From an uncultured Opitutia bacterium (GTDB taxonomy: Bacteria > Verrucomicrobiota > Verrucomicrobiia > Opitutales > UBA953): a DNA stretch of 26,417 nt. Both the position numbers and the translations under genes were made by a program. The DNA lies in NCBI GenBank assembly GCA_937875975.1, contig CALEEU010000004.1, positions 1 through 26,417 on the forward strand. The letters run 5' to 3'. Under the pieces are notes generated by a model, which saw only the letters and a program-made list of their open reading frames with translations, made no database searches and was not told where the DNA came from. Of this stretch, positions 1 through 8,080 are shown piece by piece; position 1 is the first letter of the stretch; the number at the start of each line of letters is the position of its first letter.

Positions 1-957
1 CCGGTCGATAGCCGCACGATGGCCTTTGCGCTGACCGAGAGCTACCACACGCTCATTCCCAAGGGGCGTTACCCGCTGGCGTTCGTCTTCCTGGAGATGG
101 ATCCGGCGTGGGTCGACGTGAACGTCCATCCCGCCAAGCGTGAGGTGCGCTTCCGCGACGAAGCCAAGGTCCGCAATTTCCTGATCGAATCCGTCCTCGC
201 GGTATTGCGCGCGCGTGCCGACGACGGTCTGCCCGCCGAGACGGTTCCGGCCGTAGCACCGGCCACTCCGTTGGCCGCCGCCGTCCCGAGCGTGAGCGCG
301 GCCGTGCCGCCGGCCGGAGCCGTTCCTGCGTACGCGGCACCTTCTTCGTCCGTGCCTATCTCGCCGACCCATGCGCCGGCGGTCCGCCTCGGCTGGCGCC
401 TGCTTTCCCGTCTGCGCGAAGAGCGGGCCGTCTTCGAGACGCCCACGGGTCTGGCCATCCTCGATATCGGGGCGGCGCACCAGCGCGTGCTCTATGAATC
501 CATCCTCGCGCAGTTCACCGCGCAGAAGCCCGTCAGCCAGCCGATGCTCGTGCCGCTGAGCATCGAGCTCGAACCGTTGCCCGCCGCGGTGCTCAAGGAG
601 CGACTGCCGCTACTGGCCTCGGCCGGTTTCGATTTCGAGGAGTACGGTCGCAACTTCTGGCGCATCCAGGCTCTCCCTGCATGGCTCGAGCCTGAGGACG
701 CCTTGGCCTTCGTCCGCGACTTGCTGGCCGAGATGGCCCGCCGTGAGGGTGACTTCGGTCGTCCCTCGCTGGCCTATGATGCCCTCGCCAAGATTGCTGT
801 CATCAAGGCTCGCCGCAAGGGCGACAGCCTTTCGGACGCCGAACTGATGGAGCTCGTGCAGGCGTTGTTCCGTGCCGTCCAGCCCGGCAGTTGCCCGCGT
901 GGACGCCGGACCTATGTCGAGTGGACGGATGCCGACCTGACCCGCCGTTTCGGCTGA
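1..957 (+). CDS. mutL: DNA mismatch repair protein MutL (C-terminal part, 5' end outside window)
   Basis: MutL links MutS mismatch recognition to downstream repair. The open frame runs from base 1, so the N-terminal ATPase domain is cut off and 318 residues are visible. The first ~70 carry the end of the GHKL/transducer part with the MutL signature VNVHPAKREVRF. A low-complexity Ala/Pro/Val linker follows (about bases 235-390), then the C-terminal dimerisation domain ending in CPRGRRTY, which corresponds to the usual CPHGRP motif. The endonuclease motif DQHAxxExxxxE is degenerate here, reading DIGAAHQRVLYE (463-498), so nuclease activity looks lost. Its TGA stop directly abuts the uvrB stop on the other strand. 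Identity is secure from the motif; activity is inferred. Confidence 0.95.
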   Translation, partial: PVDSRTMAFALTESYHTLIPKGRYPLAFVFLEMDPAWVDVNVHPAKREVRFRDEAKVRNFLIESVLAVLRARADDGLPAETVPAVAPATPLAAAVPSVSAAVPPAGAVPAYAAPSSSVPISPTHAPAVRLGWRLLSRLREERAVFETPTGLAILDIGAAHQRVLYESILAQFTAQKPVSQPMLVPLSIELEPLPAAVLKERLPLLASAGFDFEEYGRNFWRIQALPAWLEPEDALAFVRDLLAEMARREGDFGRPSLAYDALAKIAVIKARRKGDSLSDAELMELVQALFRAVQPGSCPRGRRTYVEWTDADLTRRFG

Positions 958-2943
958 TCAGCGGCGGCCCTTGTGGCGCTTCGGCGAAGCCGGCTTGCCG
1001 GTGCGCAACGCTTCGATCTGGTCGCGTAGATTGGCCGCGCGTTCGAACTGAAGTTCGTCCGCCGCCGCCAGCATCTCGGTTTCCATGTCGGACAGGACGC
1101 GCGCGATATCGCGGTCGTCGGTGCCTTCGGCTACCGCGAGGGCTTCGTCGGCTTCGAGGTCCACGAGGCTTTCCTCGATCCTGCGGCTCGTGCTCTTCGG
1201 GGTGATGCCGTACTTCGTGTTATGGGCTTCCTGGCGCTTGCGGCGGTCGCCGCAGATGGTCAGCGCACGCGTGAGAGACTTCGTCATCACATCGGCGTAG
1301 AGCAGGACCTTGCCTTCGACGTGGCGCGCCGCGCGGCCGGAGGTCTGGATGAGGCTCGTCTCGCTACGGAGGAAGCCTTCCTTATCGGCGTCGAGGATGC
1401 CCACGAGGGCCACTTCCGGTAGGTCGAGGCCTTCGCGGAGGAGATTGACGCCGACGAGGACGTCGAAGGAGCCGGCGCGCAGGCGGCGGAGGATCTCGAC
1501 GCGTTCAATCGCATCGATGTCGGAGTGCAGGTATTCGACCTTAAGTCCGCTATCCCGCATGAAGTTGGCGAGGTCTTCGGACATCCGCTTCGTGAGCGTC
1601 GTGACGAGGGTACGGAAGCCGCGGGCAGCGACGGCTTTGGCCTCGCCGATGATGTCCTCGACCTGACCCGCGATCGGGCGCACTTCCATGACCGGGTCGA
1701 GCAGGCCCGTCGGACGGATGACCTGTTCGGCGATGACGGACGAGACTTTGTATTCGTGGGGCGCAGGGGTAGCCGAGACGTAGACCGCTTGGTCGACGAG
1801 CGTGTCGAACTCCTCGGGGCGGAGCGGGCGGTTCTCGAGCGCGGAGGGCAGGCGGAAGCCGAACTCCACGAGGCGTTCCTTGCGGGCGCGGTCACCGTGA
1901 TACATCCCGCCGATCTGCGAGACCGAGACGTGGCTTTCGTCGATGAAGACCAGCTTGTCCTTCGGAAAGAAGTCCAGGAGGCAGTGCGGGCGCTCGCCGG
2001 GACGGCGGCCGGACATATGCATCGAGTAGTTCTCGATGCCCGGGCAGAAGCCCGTCTCGCGGAGCATCTCGAGGTCGTGCTCGACGCGCATGCGGATGCG
2101 CTGGGCCTCCACGAGCCGGTTCGTCTTCTCGAAGTGGGCGACCCGTTCCTCGAGCTCGGCGCGGATGGCGGCTCCGGCGGCCTTCACGCGGCCCGGGGCC
2201 ATCACGTATTGGTTGGCCGGATAGAGGTCGAACTTCTGGAGCTGCTTGCCCGGCTTCACGCTCACGGGGTCGAGCTCGCGGATAGCCTCAAGCGTATCAC
2301 CCCAGAATTCCAGGCGGACGGCGGATTCCATGTAGGCCGGCCAGACATCGATCGTCTCGCCGCGGGCGCGGAAGTTACAACGCTCCAGGATGGCGTCGTT
2401 GCGGACGTATTGATTGGCGACGAGTTTCGCGAGGAGTTCGTCGCGGCGCATCGTCATGCCGGTCTTGAGCGCGATCATCGCGGCCAGGAAGTCCTCGGGT
2501 GAGCCGAGGCCGTAGATGCAGGAGACCGAAGCGATTACCACGACGTCGCGGCGGGAGAGCAGGGCGCTGCTGGCGCTGATGCGCAGGCGTTCGATGTCCT
2601 CGTTGATGGCCGAATCCTTCTCGATGAAGGTGTCCGTCGACGGCACGTAGGCTTCCGGCTGATAGTAGTCGTAGTAGCTGACGAAGTATTCGACCGCGTT
2701 CTCGGGGAAGAAGTTCTTGAACTCCGAGTACAGCTGCGCGGCCAGCGTCTTGTTGTGCGAGATGATGAGCGCCGGCCGCTGCTGCTGCACGATCAGGTTC
2801 GCCATCGTGAACGTCTTGCCCGAACCCGTCACGCCGAGGAGCGTCTGGCGGGCGTTGCCGGCACGCAGGGAGGCTTCGAGCGCGGCGATCGCGGTCGGCT
2901 GGTCGCCCATCGGGCGGTAGTCGGATTTGAGACGGAATTCCAT
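958..2943 (-). CDS. uvrB: UvrABC excinuclease subunit B
   Basis: UvrB is the damage-verifying helicase-like subunit of nucleotide excision repair; it is loaded by UvrA and recruits UvrC. The 661-residue product has the usual family length. Visible elements are Walker A GVTGSGKT (residues 37-44), the damage-binding beta-hairpin region YYDYYQPEAYVP, the DESHV Walker B box, the TSGRAARH motif VI, and a C-terminal UVR domain (DELQFERAANLRDQIEAL) that binds UvrC. It starts with ATG one base after the HAD phosphatase stop and has no Shine-Dalgarno sequence, so it is probably translated from the nadE-oxidase-HAD transcript. It is the last gene of that cluster and meets mutL tail to tail without a terminator. 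Confidence 0.98.
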   Translation of the reverse strand: MEFRLKSDYRPMGDQPTAIAALEASLRAGNARQTLLGVTGSGKTFTMANLIVQQQRPALIISHNKTLAAQLYSEFKNFFPENAVEYFVSYYDYYQPEAYVPSTDTFIEKDSAINEDIERLRISASSALLSRRDVVVIASVSCIYGLGSPEDFLAAMIALKTGMTMRRDELLAKLVANQYVRNDAILERCNFRARGETIDVWPAYMESAVRLEFWGDTLEAIRELDPVSVKPGKQLQKFDLYPANQYVMAPGRVKAAGAAIRAELEERVAHFEKTNRLVEAQRIRMRVEHDLEMLRETGFCPGIENYSMHMSGRRPGERPHCLLDFFPKDKLVFIDESHVSVSQIGGMYHGDRARKERLVEFGFRLPSALENRPLRPEEFDTLVDQAVYVSATPAPHEYKVSSVIAEQVIRPTGLLDPVMEVRPIAGQVEDIIGEAKAVAARGFRTLVTTLTKRMSEDLANFMRDSGLKVEYLHSDIDAIERVEILRRLRAGSFDVLVGVNLLREGLDLPEVALVGILDADKEGFLRSETSLIQTSGRAARHVEGKVLLYADVMTKSLTRALTICGDRRKRQEAHNTKYGITPKSTSRRIEESLVDLEADEALAVAEGTDDRDIARVLSDMETEMLAAADELQFERAANLRDQIEALRTGKPASPKRHKGRR

Positions 2944-2944
2944 C

Positions 2945-3610
2945 TCAGCCTAGGCGTCCGCGGGCGAGCCACTGCGGGTCGACCTCCGAAAGGTCCTTCA
3001 CGATGCGATGGGCGCCGACGGGCTCCAGCTGCTCGCGGGTATTGGTCGTCGCGAGGGCGATCGTGATGAACCCGCCGGAGAGGCCGGCCTGCAGGCCGGA
3101 GAAGGAATCCTCGAAGACGAAGGACGTCGCCGGGTCGCCGCCGCCGAGGGCGCAGGCCTTGAGGAAGACTTCCGGGTCGGGCTTGCCCTTCGTGACGTCT
3201 TCGCTGGCCATCGCGCCGGCGAAGAAGTGGCCGATGCCGAAGAGCTCGAAGGACAGCGCGAGGTTCTCCTTGTGCGTCGAGGTACCGATGACGCAGGGGA
3301 TGCCGAGGTCGTTGAGCGCGCCGCAGAGCTCGCGGACGCCGGGGAGCAGGCGGACATGGCCGGTGCGCGCGATGTCGCGATAGAGGGCTTCCTTGCGATG
3401 AGACAGGCTCTTCACTTCGGCCGGATCGCGCGACCAATTAAGGATGTCGGGGATGATCAGCTCGTTACGCTTACCGAAGCCGCGCTTGAAGTGATCGGCT
3501 GGCAGGGGGAGGTTCTCTTCCTTGGCCAAGGCTTCCCAGGAGCGTTCATGGGCGACGGAGGAGTCGATGACGACTCCGTCCCAGTCAAAGACAGCGACAG
3601 TGCGGGGCAT
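2945..3610 (-). CDS. HAD-superfamily phosphatase (CbbY/beta-phosphoglucomutase-like)
   Basis: A 221-residue haloacid-dehalogenase-fold hydrolase. The core motifs are present: FDWDG with nucleophile D9 and acid/base D11, motif II T110/S111 in IGTST, motif III K143 in KGKPDPEVF, and motif IV FEDS (E167/D168). A helical cap domain lies between motifs I and II. This layout fits subfamily I members such as beta-phosphoglucomutase, phosphoglycolate phosphatase and related sugar-phosphate phosphatases; sequence alone does not fix the substrate. It sits 3 bases after the FAD oxidase gene and 1 base before uvrB, so all are probably co-transcribed. The oxidase next door makes 2-phosphoglycolate an attractive but unproven substrate. 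Confidence 0.85.
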   Translation of the reverse strand: MPRTVAVFDWDGVVIDSSVAHERSWEALAKEENLPLPADHFKRGFGKRNELIIPDILNWSRDPAEVKSLSHRKEALYRDIARTGHVRLLPGVRELCGALNDLGIPCVIGTSTHKENLALSFELFGIGHFFAGAMASEDVTKGKPDPEVFLKACALGGGDPATSFVFEDSFSGLQAGLSGGFITIALATTNTREQLEPVGAHRIVKDLSEVDPQWLARGRLG

Positions 3611-3613
3611 GGA

Positions 3614-5089
3614 TCAGTGCTTGTCCCAAGGCAGCGTGACCTTGATCGGACGATGCTCCCAGACGTTGAAGGGTTCGAAGATCTGGCCGGGTGCGAGGAT
3701 GCCGTTCGGGTCGAGGGCCTTCTTGATCGCGAGCATCGCGCCGATCTCGGCCGGCGTGTGCTGCAGGCTGAGGAACGGGGACTTCGCGAGGCCGATACCG
3801 TGTTCACCCGTGATCGCGCCGCCGAGCTCGACGACCTTTTCCATGACTTCGCGGATGGCCAGCTCGGCCTTGCGACAGTGTTCCGGATTGAACCGGTCAT
3901 ACATGATGTGGACGTGGAAGTTGCCATCGGCCGCATGGCCGAAGGTCGGGGTCGCCAGACCGAAGCGGTCGCGGACCTCGCGGGTGAAGCGGAGGAGGGC
4001 GACGTAGCTGCGGATCGGCACGACGACGTCTTCGTTCAGCTTAGCATCGCCGAGGGCGAACATCGCCTGCGAGCAGGTGCGACGGAGTTCCCAGAGCGAT
4101 TCGGCTTCCGCTTCTCCTTCGGGGGCACGGAAGGCGACCGCATGGCGCTTGGCCCAGGCGATGACCTTGACCGCATCATCAGCGAGGGCGGCGGGATGGC
4201 CGTCGATCTCGACAAGCAGGGCCGCGTGCGTCTCGGCGGAGCCGGCCAGTTCCGTGGCGGTGAAGACGCGCTGGCCACGGCGTTTCTCCGTGGCGGCGAC
4301 CGTCTGGACGTCGAGGAACTCGAGCACCGAAGGGTTCACGCGCAGAGAGATGAGTTCGATGGCCGCTTCGAGCGCAGCTTCATCGGTGCGGAAGGCCAGC
4401 AGGAAGGTGCGCCGGGCGGCGGGCAGGACGGAAAGCTTGAGGGTCGCTTTGGTGATGACGCCGAGCGTGCCTTCCGAGCCGATCCAGAGGTCGCGCAGGT
4501 TGAGGCCGCTGACGAACTTGCGGAGCGGGGCGGCCCAGCGGACCTTCTCGCCGGTGGGCAGGAAGCCTTCGAGCGCGTAGACGTGGTCGCGGACGACGCC
4601 GTATTTGGCCGCGCGGAGTCCGCCGGCGTTGGTGGCGATATTGCCGCCGATGCTGCAATGCTTCACCGACGACGGGTCCGGCGGAAAGAAGAGCCCGTGC
4701 GGAGCAGCGAGGTCGTTGATGTGGGCCGTGATCGCGCCGGGCTGCACCGTCGCCATCGAGGAGACCGGATCGATCTCGATCTGGTCCCAGTGGTCGAGGT
4801 GGATGACCCAGCCGCCCTTGATCGGGGCGCAGGCACCGGTCGTGCCGGTACCGCGGCCGCGGACCGTAACCGGGACGCGGTGTTCGTTGGCGAGCTTCAG
4901 CGTGATGCCGATATCGTCTTCCGTCGCCGGGCGGACGACCGCCTCGGGCATGAAAGACAGGCGCATGTTGTCGAACGAGGCGGCGAAGCACGCGGCTTCG
5001 TCGGTCAGGACGACCTGCGGACCCAGCTTCGCCAGGAGGGCCTGGGTGGCGGCGGGATGCGTCTGCGCGGAAGGGCTCACGCCTTCCAT
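3614..5089 (-). CDS. FAD-linked 2-hydroxyacid oxidase/dehydrogenase, GlcD/D-lactate dehydrogenase type
   Basis: A 491-residue flavoprotein of the family containing glycolate oxidase subunit GlcD and D-lactate dehydrogenases. The N-terminal half is a PCMH-type FAD-binding domain with the stretches VRGRGTGTTGACAPIKGG, SSVKHCSIGGNIATNAGG and WIGSEGTLGVIT. The C-terminal half is the FAD-oxidase C domain with GHAADGNFHVHI and the terminal GGAITGEHGIG signature. It would oxidise glycolate, D-lactate or a similar 2-hydroxyacid and pass electrons to the respiratory chain. No GlcE or GlcF partner is seen nearby. I chose the ATG at 5089 over a TTG one codon upstream. It lies 9 bases after the nadE stop and 3 bases before the HAD gene. 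Confidence 0.9.
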   Translation of the reverse strand: MEGVSPSAQTHPAATQALLAKLGPQVVLTDEAACFAASFDNMRLSFMPEAVVRPATEDDIGITLKLANEHRVPVTVRGRGTGTTGACAPIKGGWVIHLDHWDQIEIDPVSSMATVQPGAITAHINDLAAPHGLFFPPDPSSVKHCSIGGNIATNAGGLRAAKYGVVRDHVYALEGFLPTGEKVRWAAPLRKFVSGLNLRDLWIGSEGTLGVITKATLKLSVLPAARRTFLLAFRTDEAALEAAIELISLRVNPSVLEFLDVQTVAATEKRRGQRVFTATELAGSAETHAALLVEIDGHPAALADDAVKVIAWAKRHAVAFRAPEGEAEAESLWELRRTCSQAMFALGDAKLNEDVVVPIRSYVALLRFTREVRDRFGLATPTFGHAADGNFHVHIMYDRFNPEHCRKAELAIREVMEKVVELGGAITGEHGIGLAKSPFLSLQHTPAEIGAMLAIKKALDPNGILAPGQIFEPFNVWEHRPIKVTLPWDKH

Positions 5090-5098
5090 CAAGCAGGG

Positions 5099-7042
5099 TT
5101 AGCCCAGTTCGGCAAGCCACGCCGTCGCCTCGGCGTCGGAAGGCATGCGCCAATCGCCGCGGGGGGACAGGGCCAGCGAGCCCACCTTGGGGCCGTCCGG
5201 CATGGCCGAGCGCTTGAACTGCTGGCTGAAGAAGCGGTTCAGGAACGATCGGAGCCAGTGGCGGATCTCCGCCTGGTCATATTTCCCGGCAAACGCGTGC
5301 TCGGCGATCCAGAGGACCTTCGAGGGGCGGAACCCGTTGCGGATGACGTGGTAGAGGAAGAAGTCGTGCAGCTCGTACGGTCCGACCAGCATCTCCGTCT
5401 GCTGGGCGATCTCGCCATCGTCGCCAGGAGGGAGCAGCTCAGGGCTGACGGGGGTCGCCACGATATCCTCGAGGATCGAGCGTTCGGTGCCGACGTGGCG
5501 AGCGTGGGCGGCCCAGCCGACGAGGTGCTTCACCAAGGTCTTCGGCACGCCGATGTTCACGTGGTACATCGACATGTGGTCGGCGTTGAACGTGCACCAG
5601 CCGAGCGCGGCTTCGGAAAGGTCGCCCGTGCCGACGACGAAGCCGTGGCTCTGGTTGGCGACGTCCATCAGGATCTGCGTACGTTCGCGGGCCTGGGCGT
5701 TCTCGAAGGTGACGTCGTGCTTGCCGGGCGGATGCTGGATGTCGCGCAGGTGCTGATCGACGGCTTCGTTGATCGTAACCTCGCGGGCGGTGATACCGAG
5801 CTTTTCCATCAGGCGCATCGCGTTGACGCGCGTGCGGGCCGAGGTGCCGGGGCCAGGCATCGTGAGACCGATGATGCCCTTGCGGTCGAGGCCGAGGCGG
5901 TTGAAGGCTTCGAGCGTGACAAGCAGGGCGAGCGTCGAATCGAGGCCGCCCGAGACGCCGATGACGACGTGCTTGAGACCCGTGTGGCGGATGCGGCGGG
6001 CGAGGCCCGTGGACTGGATCGCGAAGATTTCCTGACAGTTCTCGTCGCGGCGGTGCGGGTCGGACGGTACGAACGGATGCTGGCTGTAACGGCGACGCAA
6101 CTTAGGTGTCTGGCCGGTCGGCACGCCGAGGGTGAAGCCGATGACGCGCGGGCGGACGGCCACGGGGGCGCCGAAGAAGGTGCTATTACGACGGCGTTCG
6201 GCCGCGAGGCGGTCGAGGTCGATCTGCGAGACAATCAGCGCGAGGTCGAAGCGGAAGCGTTCGGATTCGCCGAGGACGACGCCGTTCTCAGCGATGAGGC
6301 CGTGACCGCTGTAGACGATGTCGGTGCTCGATTCGCCGGCGCCGGCGGCGGCGTAGACGTAAGCGGCGAGGCAGCGGGCAGACTGCGACTTCACCAGGTC
6401 GCGGCGGTAGGCGGCCTTGGTGAGGAGCTCGTCGCTGGCGGAAAGATTGCAGAGCAGGGTGGCGCCGGCGAGGGCTTGGGCTCCGCTCGGAGGTTCGACG
6501 GCCCAGAGGTCTTCGCAGATCTCAATGCCGAGCATGCAGTCTGGCATGTCGGTCGCCTGGAAGAGGAGGTCGGTGCCGAAGGGCACCTTCTGGCCGAGGA
6601 GTTCGATTTCAGCGACCGGGGCGACCCGGGCAGAGGCGAACCAGCGCTGTTCGTAGAATTCCCCGGTGTTCGGGAGGTGGGTCTTCGGGACGACCCCGAG
6701 GATCTTGCCGCGGGAGACTGCGACGGCCACGTTGAAGAGGCGTCCATTGACCTCCAGAGGGGTGCCGACGAGGGCGGTGAGGCCAAGCTTCGCGGTAGCC
6801 TCGCAAACCTGCCCTAGGGCCTTTACGGCGCCGTTAAGGAGGGTCCGCTGGCCGAAGAGGTCACCACAGCTGTAGCCCGTGAGGCAGAGCTCAGGGAGAA
6901 CGACAATTTCCACCCCCTCTTGGGCGGCTTTTTCCAGGGCCTGGATGATCAGGGTGGCGTTGGCCGCAGGGTCCCCCAGGCGGAGGGCCGGCGAGGCGGC
7001 CGCCACGGTCACAAAACCGTTCTGGTGGATGCGGTTGGACAT
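5099..7042 (-). CDS. nadE: Glutamine-dependent NAD+ synthetase
   Basis: Catalyses the last step of NAD synthesis, amidating deamido-NAD+ with ammonia released from glutamine. The 647-residue product is the long two-domain form. The N-terminal nitrilase-like glutaminase carries the catalytic triad E51 (LPELCLTGYS), K120 (VVPKTHLP) and C176 (EICEDLW). The C-terminal synthetase has the ATP PP-loop SGGLDS (365-369 region) plus GTGDLSE and FKRSAMPDGPKVG. Length and motif spacing resemble the mycobacterial enzyme. I chose ATG 7042 because it puts the triad at the family's usual positions; an in-frame ATG at 7063 would add seven residues. The frame stays open further upstream but runs into divergent thrB. 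First gene of the nadE-oxidase-HAD-uvrB cluster. Confidence 0.95.
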   Translation of the reverse strand: MSNRIHQNGFVTVAAASPALRLGDPAANATLIIQALEKAAQEGVEIVVLPELCLTGYSCGDLFGQRTLLNGAVKALGQVCEATAKLGLTALVGTPLEVNGRLFNVAVAVSRGKILGVVPKTHLPNTGEFYEQRWFASARVAPVAEIELLGQKVPFGTDLLFQATDMPDCMLGIEICEDLWAVEPPSGAQALAGATLLCNLSASDELLTKAAYRRDLVKSQSARCLAAYVYAAAGAGESSTDIVYSGHGLIAENGVVLGESERFRFDLALIVSQIDLDRLAAERRRNSTFFGAPVAVRPRVIGFTLGVPTGQTPKLRRRYSQHPFVPSDPHRRDENCQEIFAIQSTGLARRIRHTGLKHVVIGVSGGLDSTLALLVTLEAFNRLGLDRKGIIGLTMPGPGTSARTRVNAMRLMEKLGITAREVTINEAVDQHLRDIQHPPGKHDVTFENAQARERTQILMDVANQSHGFVVGTGDLSEAALGWCTFNADHMSMYHVNIGVPKTLVKHLVGWAAHARHVGTERSILEDIVATPVSPELLPPGDDGEIAQQTEMLVGPYELHDFFLYHVIRNGFRPSKVLWIAEHAFAGKYDQAEIRHWLRSFLNRFFSQQFKRSAMPDGPKVGSLALSPRGDWRMPSDAEATAWLAELG

Positions 7043-7105
7043 CAAAGGACTGGTAACCGTCATGTTCACCGTTGACCGATGGGGAGGCAACCCGAAAGGT
7101 CTGCC

Positions 7106-7126
7106 CACCCCTGTTAAAGGGGCCTT
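7106..7126 (+). promoter_or_regulatory. thrB ribosome-binding site inside a small potential hairpin
   Basis: A strong Shine-Dalgarno-like AAAGGGG (7116-7122) precedes the thrB ATG. Its GGGG (7119-7122) can pair with CCCC (7108-7111) across a seven-base loop, which could partly mask the site. The four-pair stem is short and regulation is speculative. No leader peptide rich in threonine codons was seen upstream, so classical thr attenuation is not supported. Confidence 0.4.
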
Positions 7127-8080
7127 ATGTCCGCTCAGCCGCTCAAAGAAGTCCGTATCTTTTCGCCTGCCACCGTGGCCAACGTGGCCTGCGGTTTCGA
7201 CGTGCTTGGCTTCTGCATCGACGCCCCCGGCGACGAGATCGTGGCCCGCTTCTCGCCGACCCCGGGTCTGCGCATCACCAAGATCACCGGCGATGACGGC
7301 CGCCTGCCCCTCGACTCGAAGAAGAACACCGCCGGCGTCTCGGCCCACGCGCTGCTCCGCCATCTCGGCAAGAGCGACCTCGGCATCGAGATGGAGATCC
7401 ATAAGAAGATGCCCTTCGGCAGCGGCCTCGGCTCCAGCGCCGCGAGCGCGGTCGGCGGCGCCTTCGTCGTCAATCGTCTCCTCGGCGACCCGCTGACGCG
7501 TCTCCAGTTGTTGCCTTTCGTCGTCGCCGGCGAAGCCGCTGCCGACGGTGCCTGGCATGCCGACAACGTCGGACCTTGTCTCCTCGGTGGCATCACCCTC
7601 ATCCGTTCTAACGCTGAGCTCGACGTGATGGACATGCCGATTCCGGAGCGTCTCTGGGCCGCCGTCGTGCACCCTGATATCGTTGTGCTGACCAAGGTCG
7701 CCCGCGAAATCATGCCTCGCCAGATTCAGCTCGAGACTTCCACGCAGCAGAGTGGCAACCTCGGCGGCCTCCTGTGCGGCTTCTTCAAGAGCGACTACGC
7801 CCTCATCGGTCGTTCACTTCACGACCTTATCGCCGAGCCGCACCGCCACCGCTTGATTCCTGAGTTCTACCGCGCCAAAGCTGCCGCCCTGGCCGCCGGC
7901 GCGCTGGGCTTCTCCATTTCTGGTGCTGGTCCCAGTGTGTTCGCGCTCTGTGACGGCGAGGAGACTGCCCGCAAGGTCGCCGCTGCCGTCGCCGCCGTGT
8001 TTGCTTCGGTGCCGATCAAGGCCACGCCTTACGTCTCGCGCATCAATCCCAAGGGTGTCCATGTCCTCTCCGAGTCCTAA
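7127..8080 (+). CDS. thrB: Homoserine kinase
   Basis: Phosphorylates L-homoserine to O-phosphohomoserine, the substrate of threonine synthase. The 317-residue cytosolic GHMP-family kinase has the N-terminal signature FSPATVANVACGFDVLG, the ATP-binding loop PFGSGLGSSAASA (96-108) and the C-terminal FSISGAGPSVFAL motif. Length matches bacterial ThrB. The ATG at 7127 has a strong AAAGGGG ribosome-binding site. Its 3' end overlaps the start of thrC by 20 bases, so the two should be translationally coupled. It is divergent from nadE, and the roughly 80-base gap must hold both promoters; I could not identify a clear -35/-10 pair there. No thrA (homoserine dehydrogenase) is visible. Confidence 0.96.
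   Translation: MSAQPLKEVRIFSPATVANVACGFDVLGFCIDAPGDEIVARFSPTPGLRITKITGDDGRLPLDSKKNTAGVSAHALLRHLGKSDLGIEMEIHKKMPFGSGLGSSAASAVGGAFVVNRLLGDPLTRLQLLPFVVAGEAAADGAWHADNVGPCLLGGITLIRSNAELDVMDMPIPERLWAAVVHPDIVVLTKVAREIMPRQIQLETSTQQSGNLGGLLCGFFKSDYALIGRSLHDLIAEPHRHRLIPEFYRAKAAALAAGALGFSISGAGPSVFALCDGEETARKVAAAVAAVFASVPIKATPYVSRINPKGVHVLSES

Noticed and set aside
3008..6817. A 1269-codon plus-strand open frame
   Set aside because: It is antisense to nadE, the FAD oxidase and the HAD gene, all with clear family motifs. Its product is low-complexity Asp/Glu/Gly/Arg-rich with no recognisable domain, as expected from the codon bias of a GC-rich genome.
7043..7672. N-terminal extension of NadE through the thrB region
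   Set aside because: The open frame continues but overlaps conserved thrB, and the catalytic triad spacing fits a start at 7042.
7923..8060. Upstream in-frame extension of ThrC
   Set aside because: It overlaps thrB coding sequence; the ATG at 8061 has a Shine-Dalgarno and the family's N-terminus.
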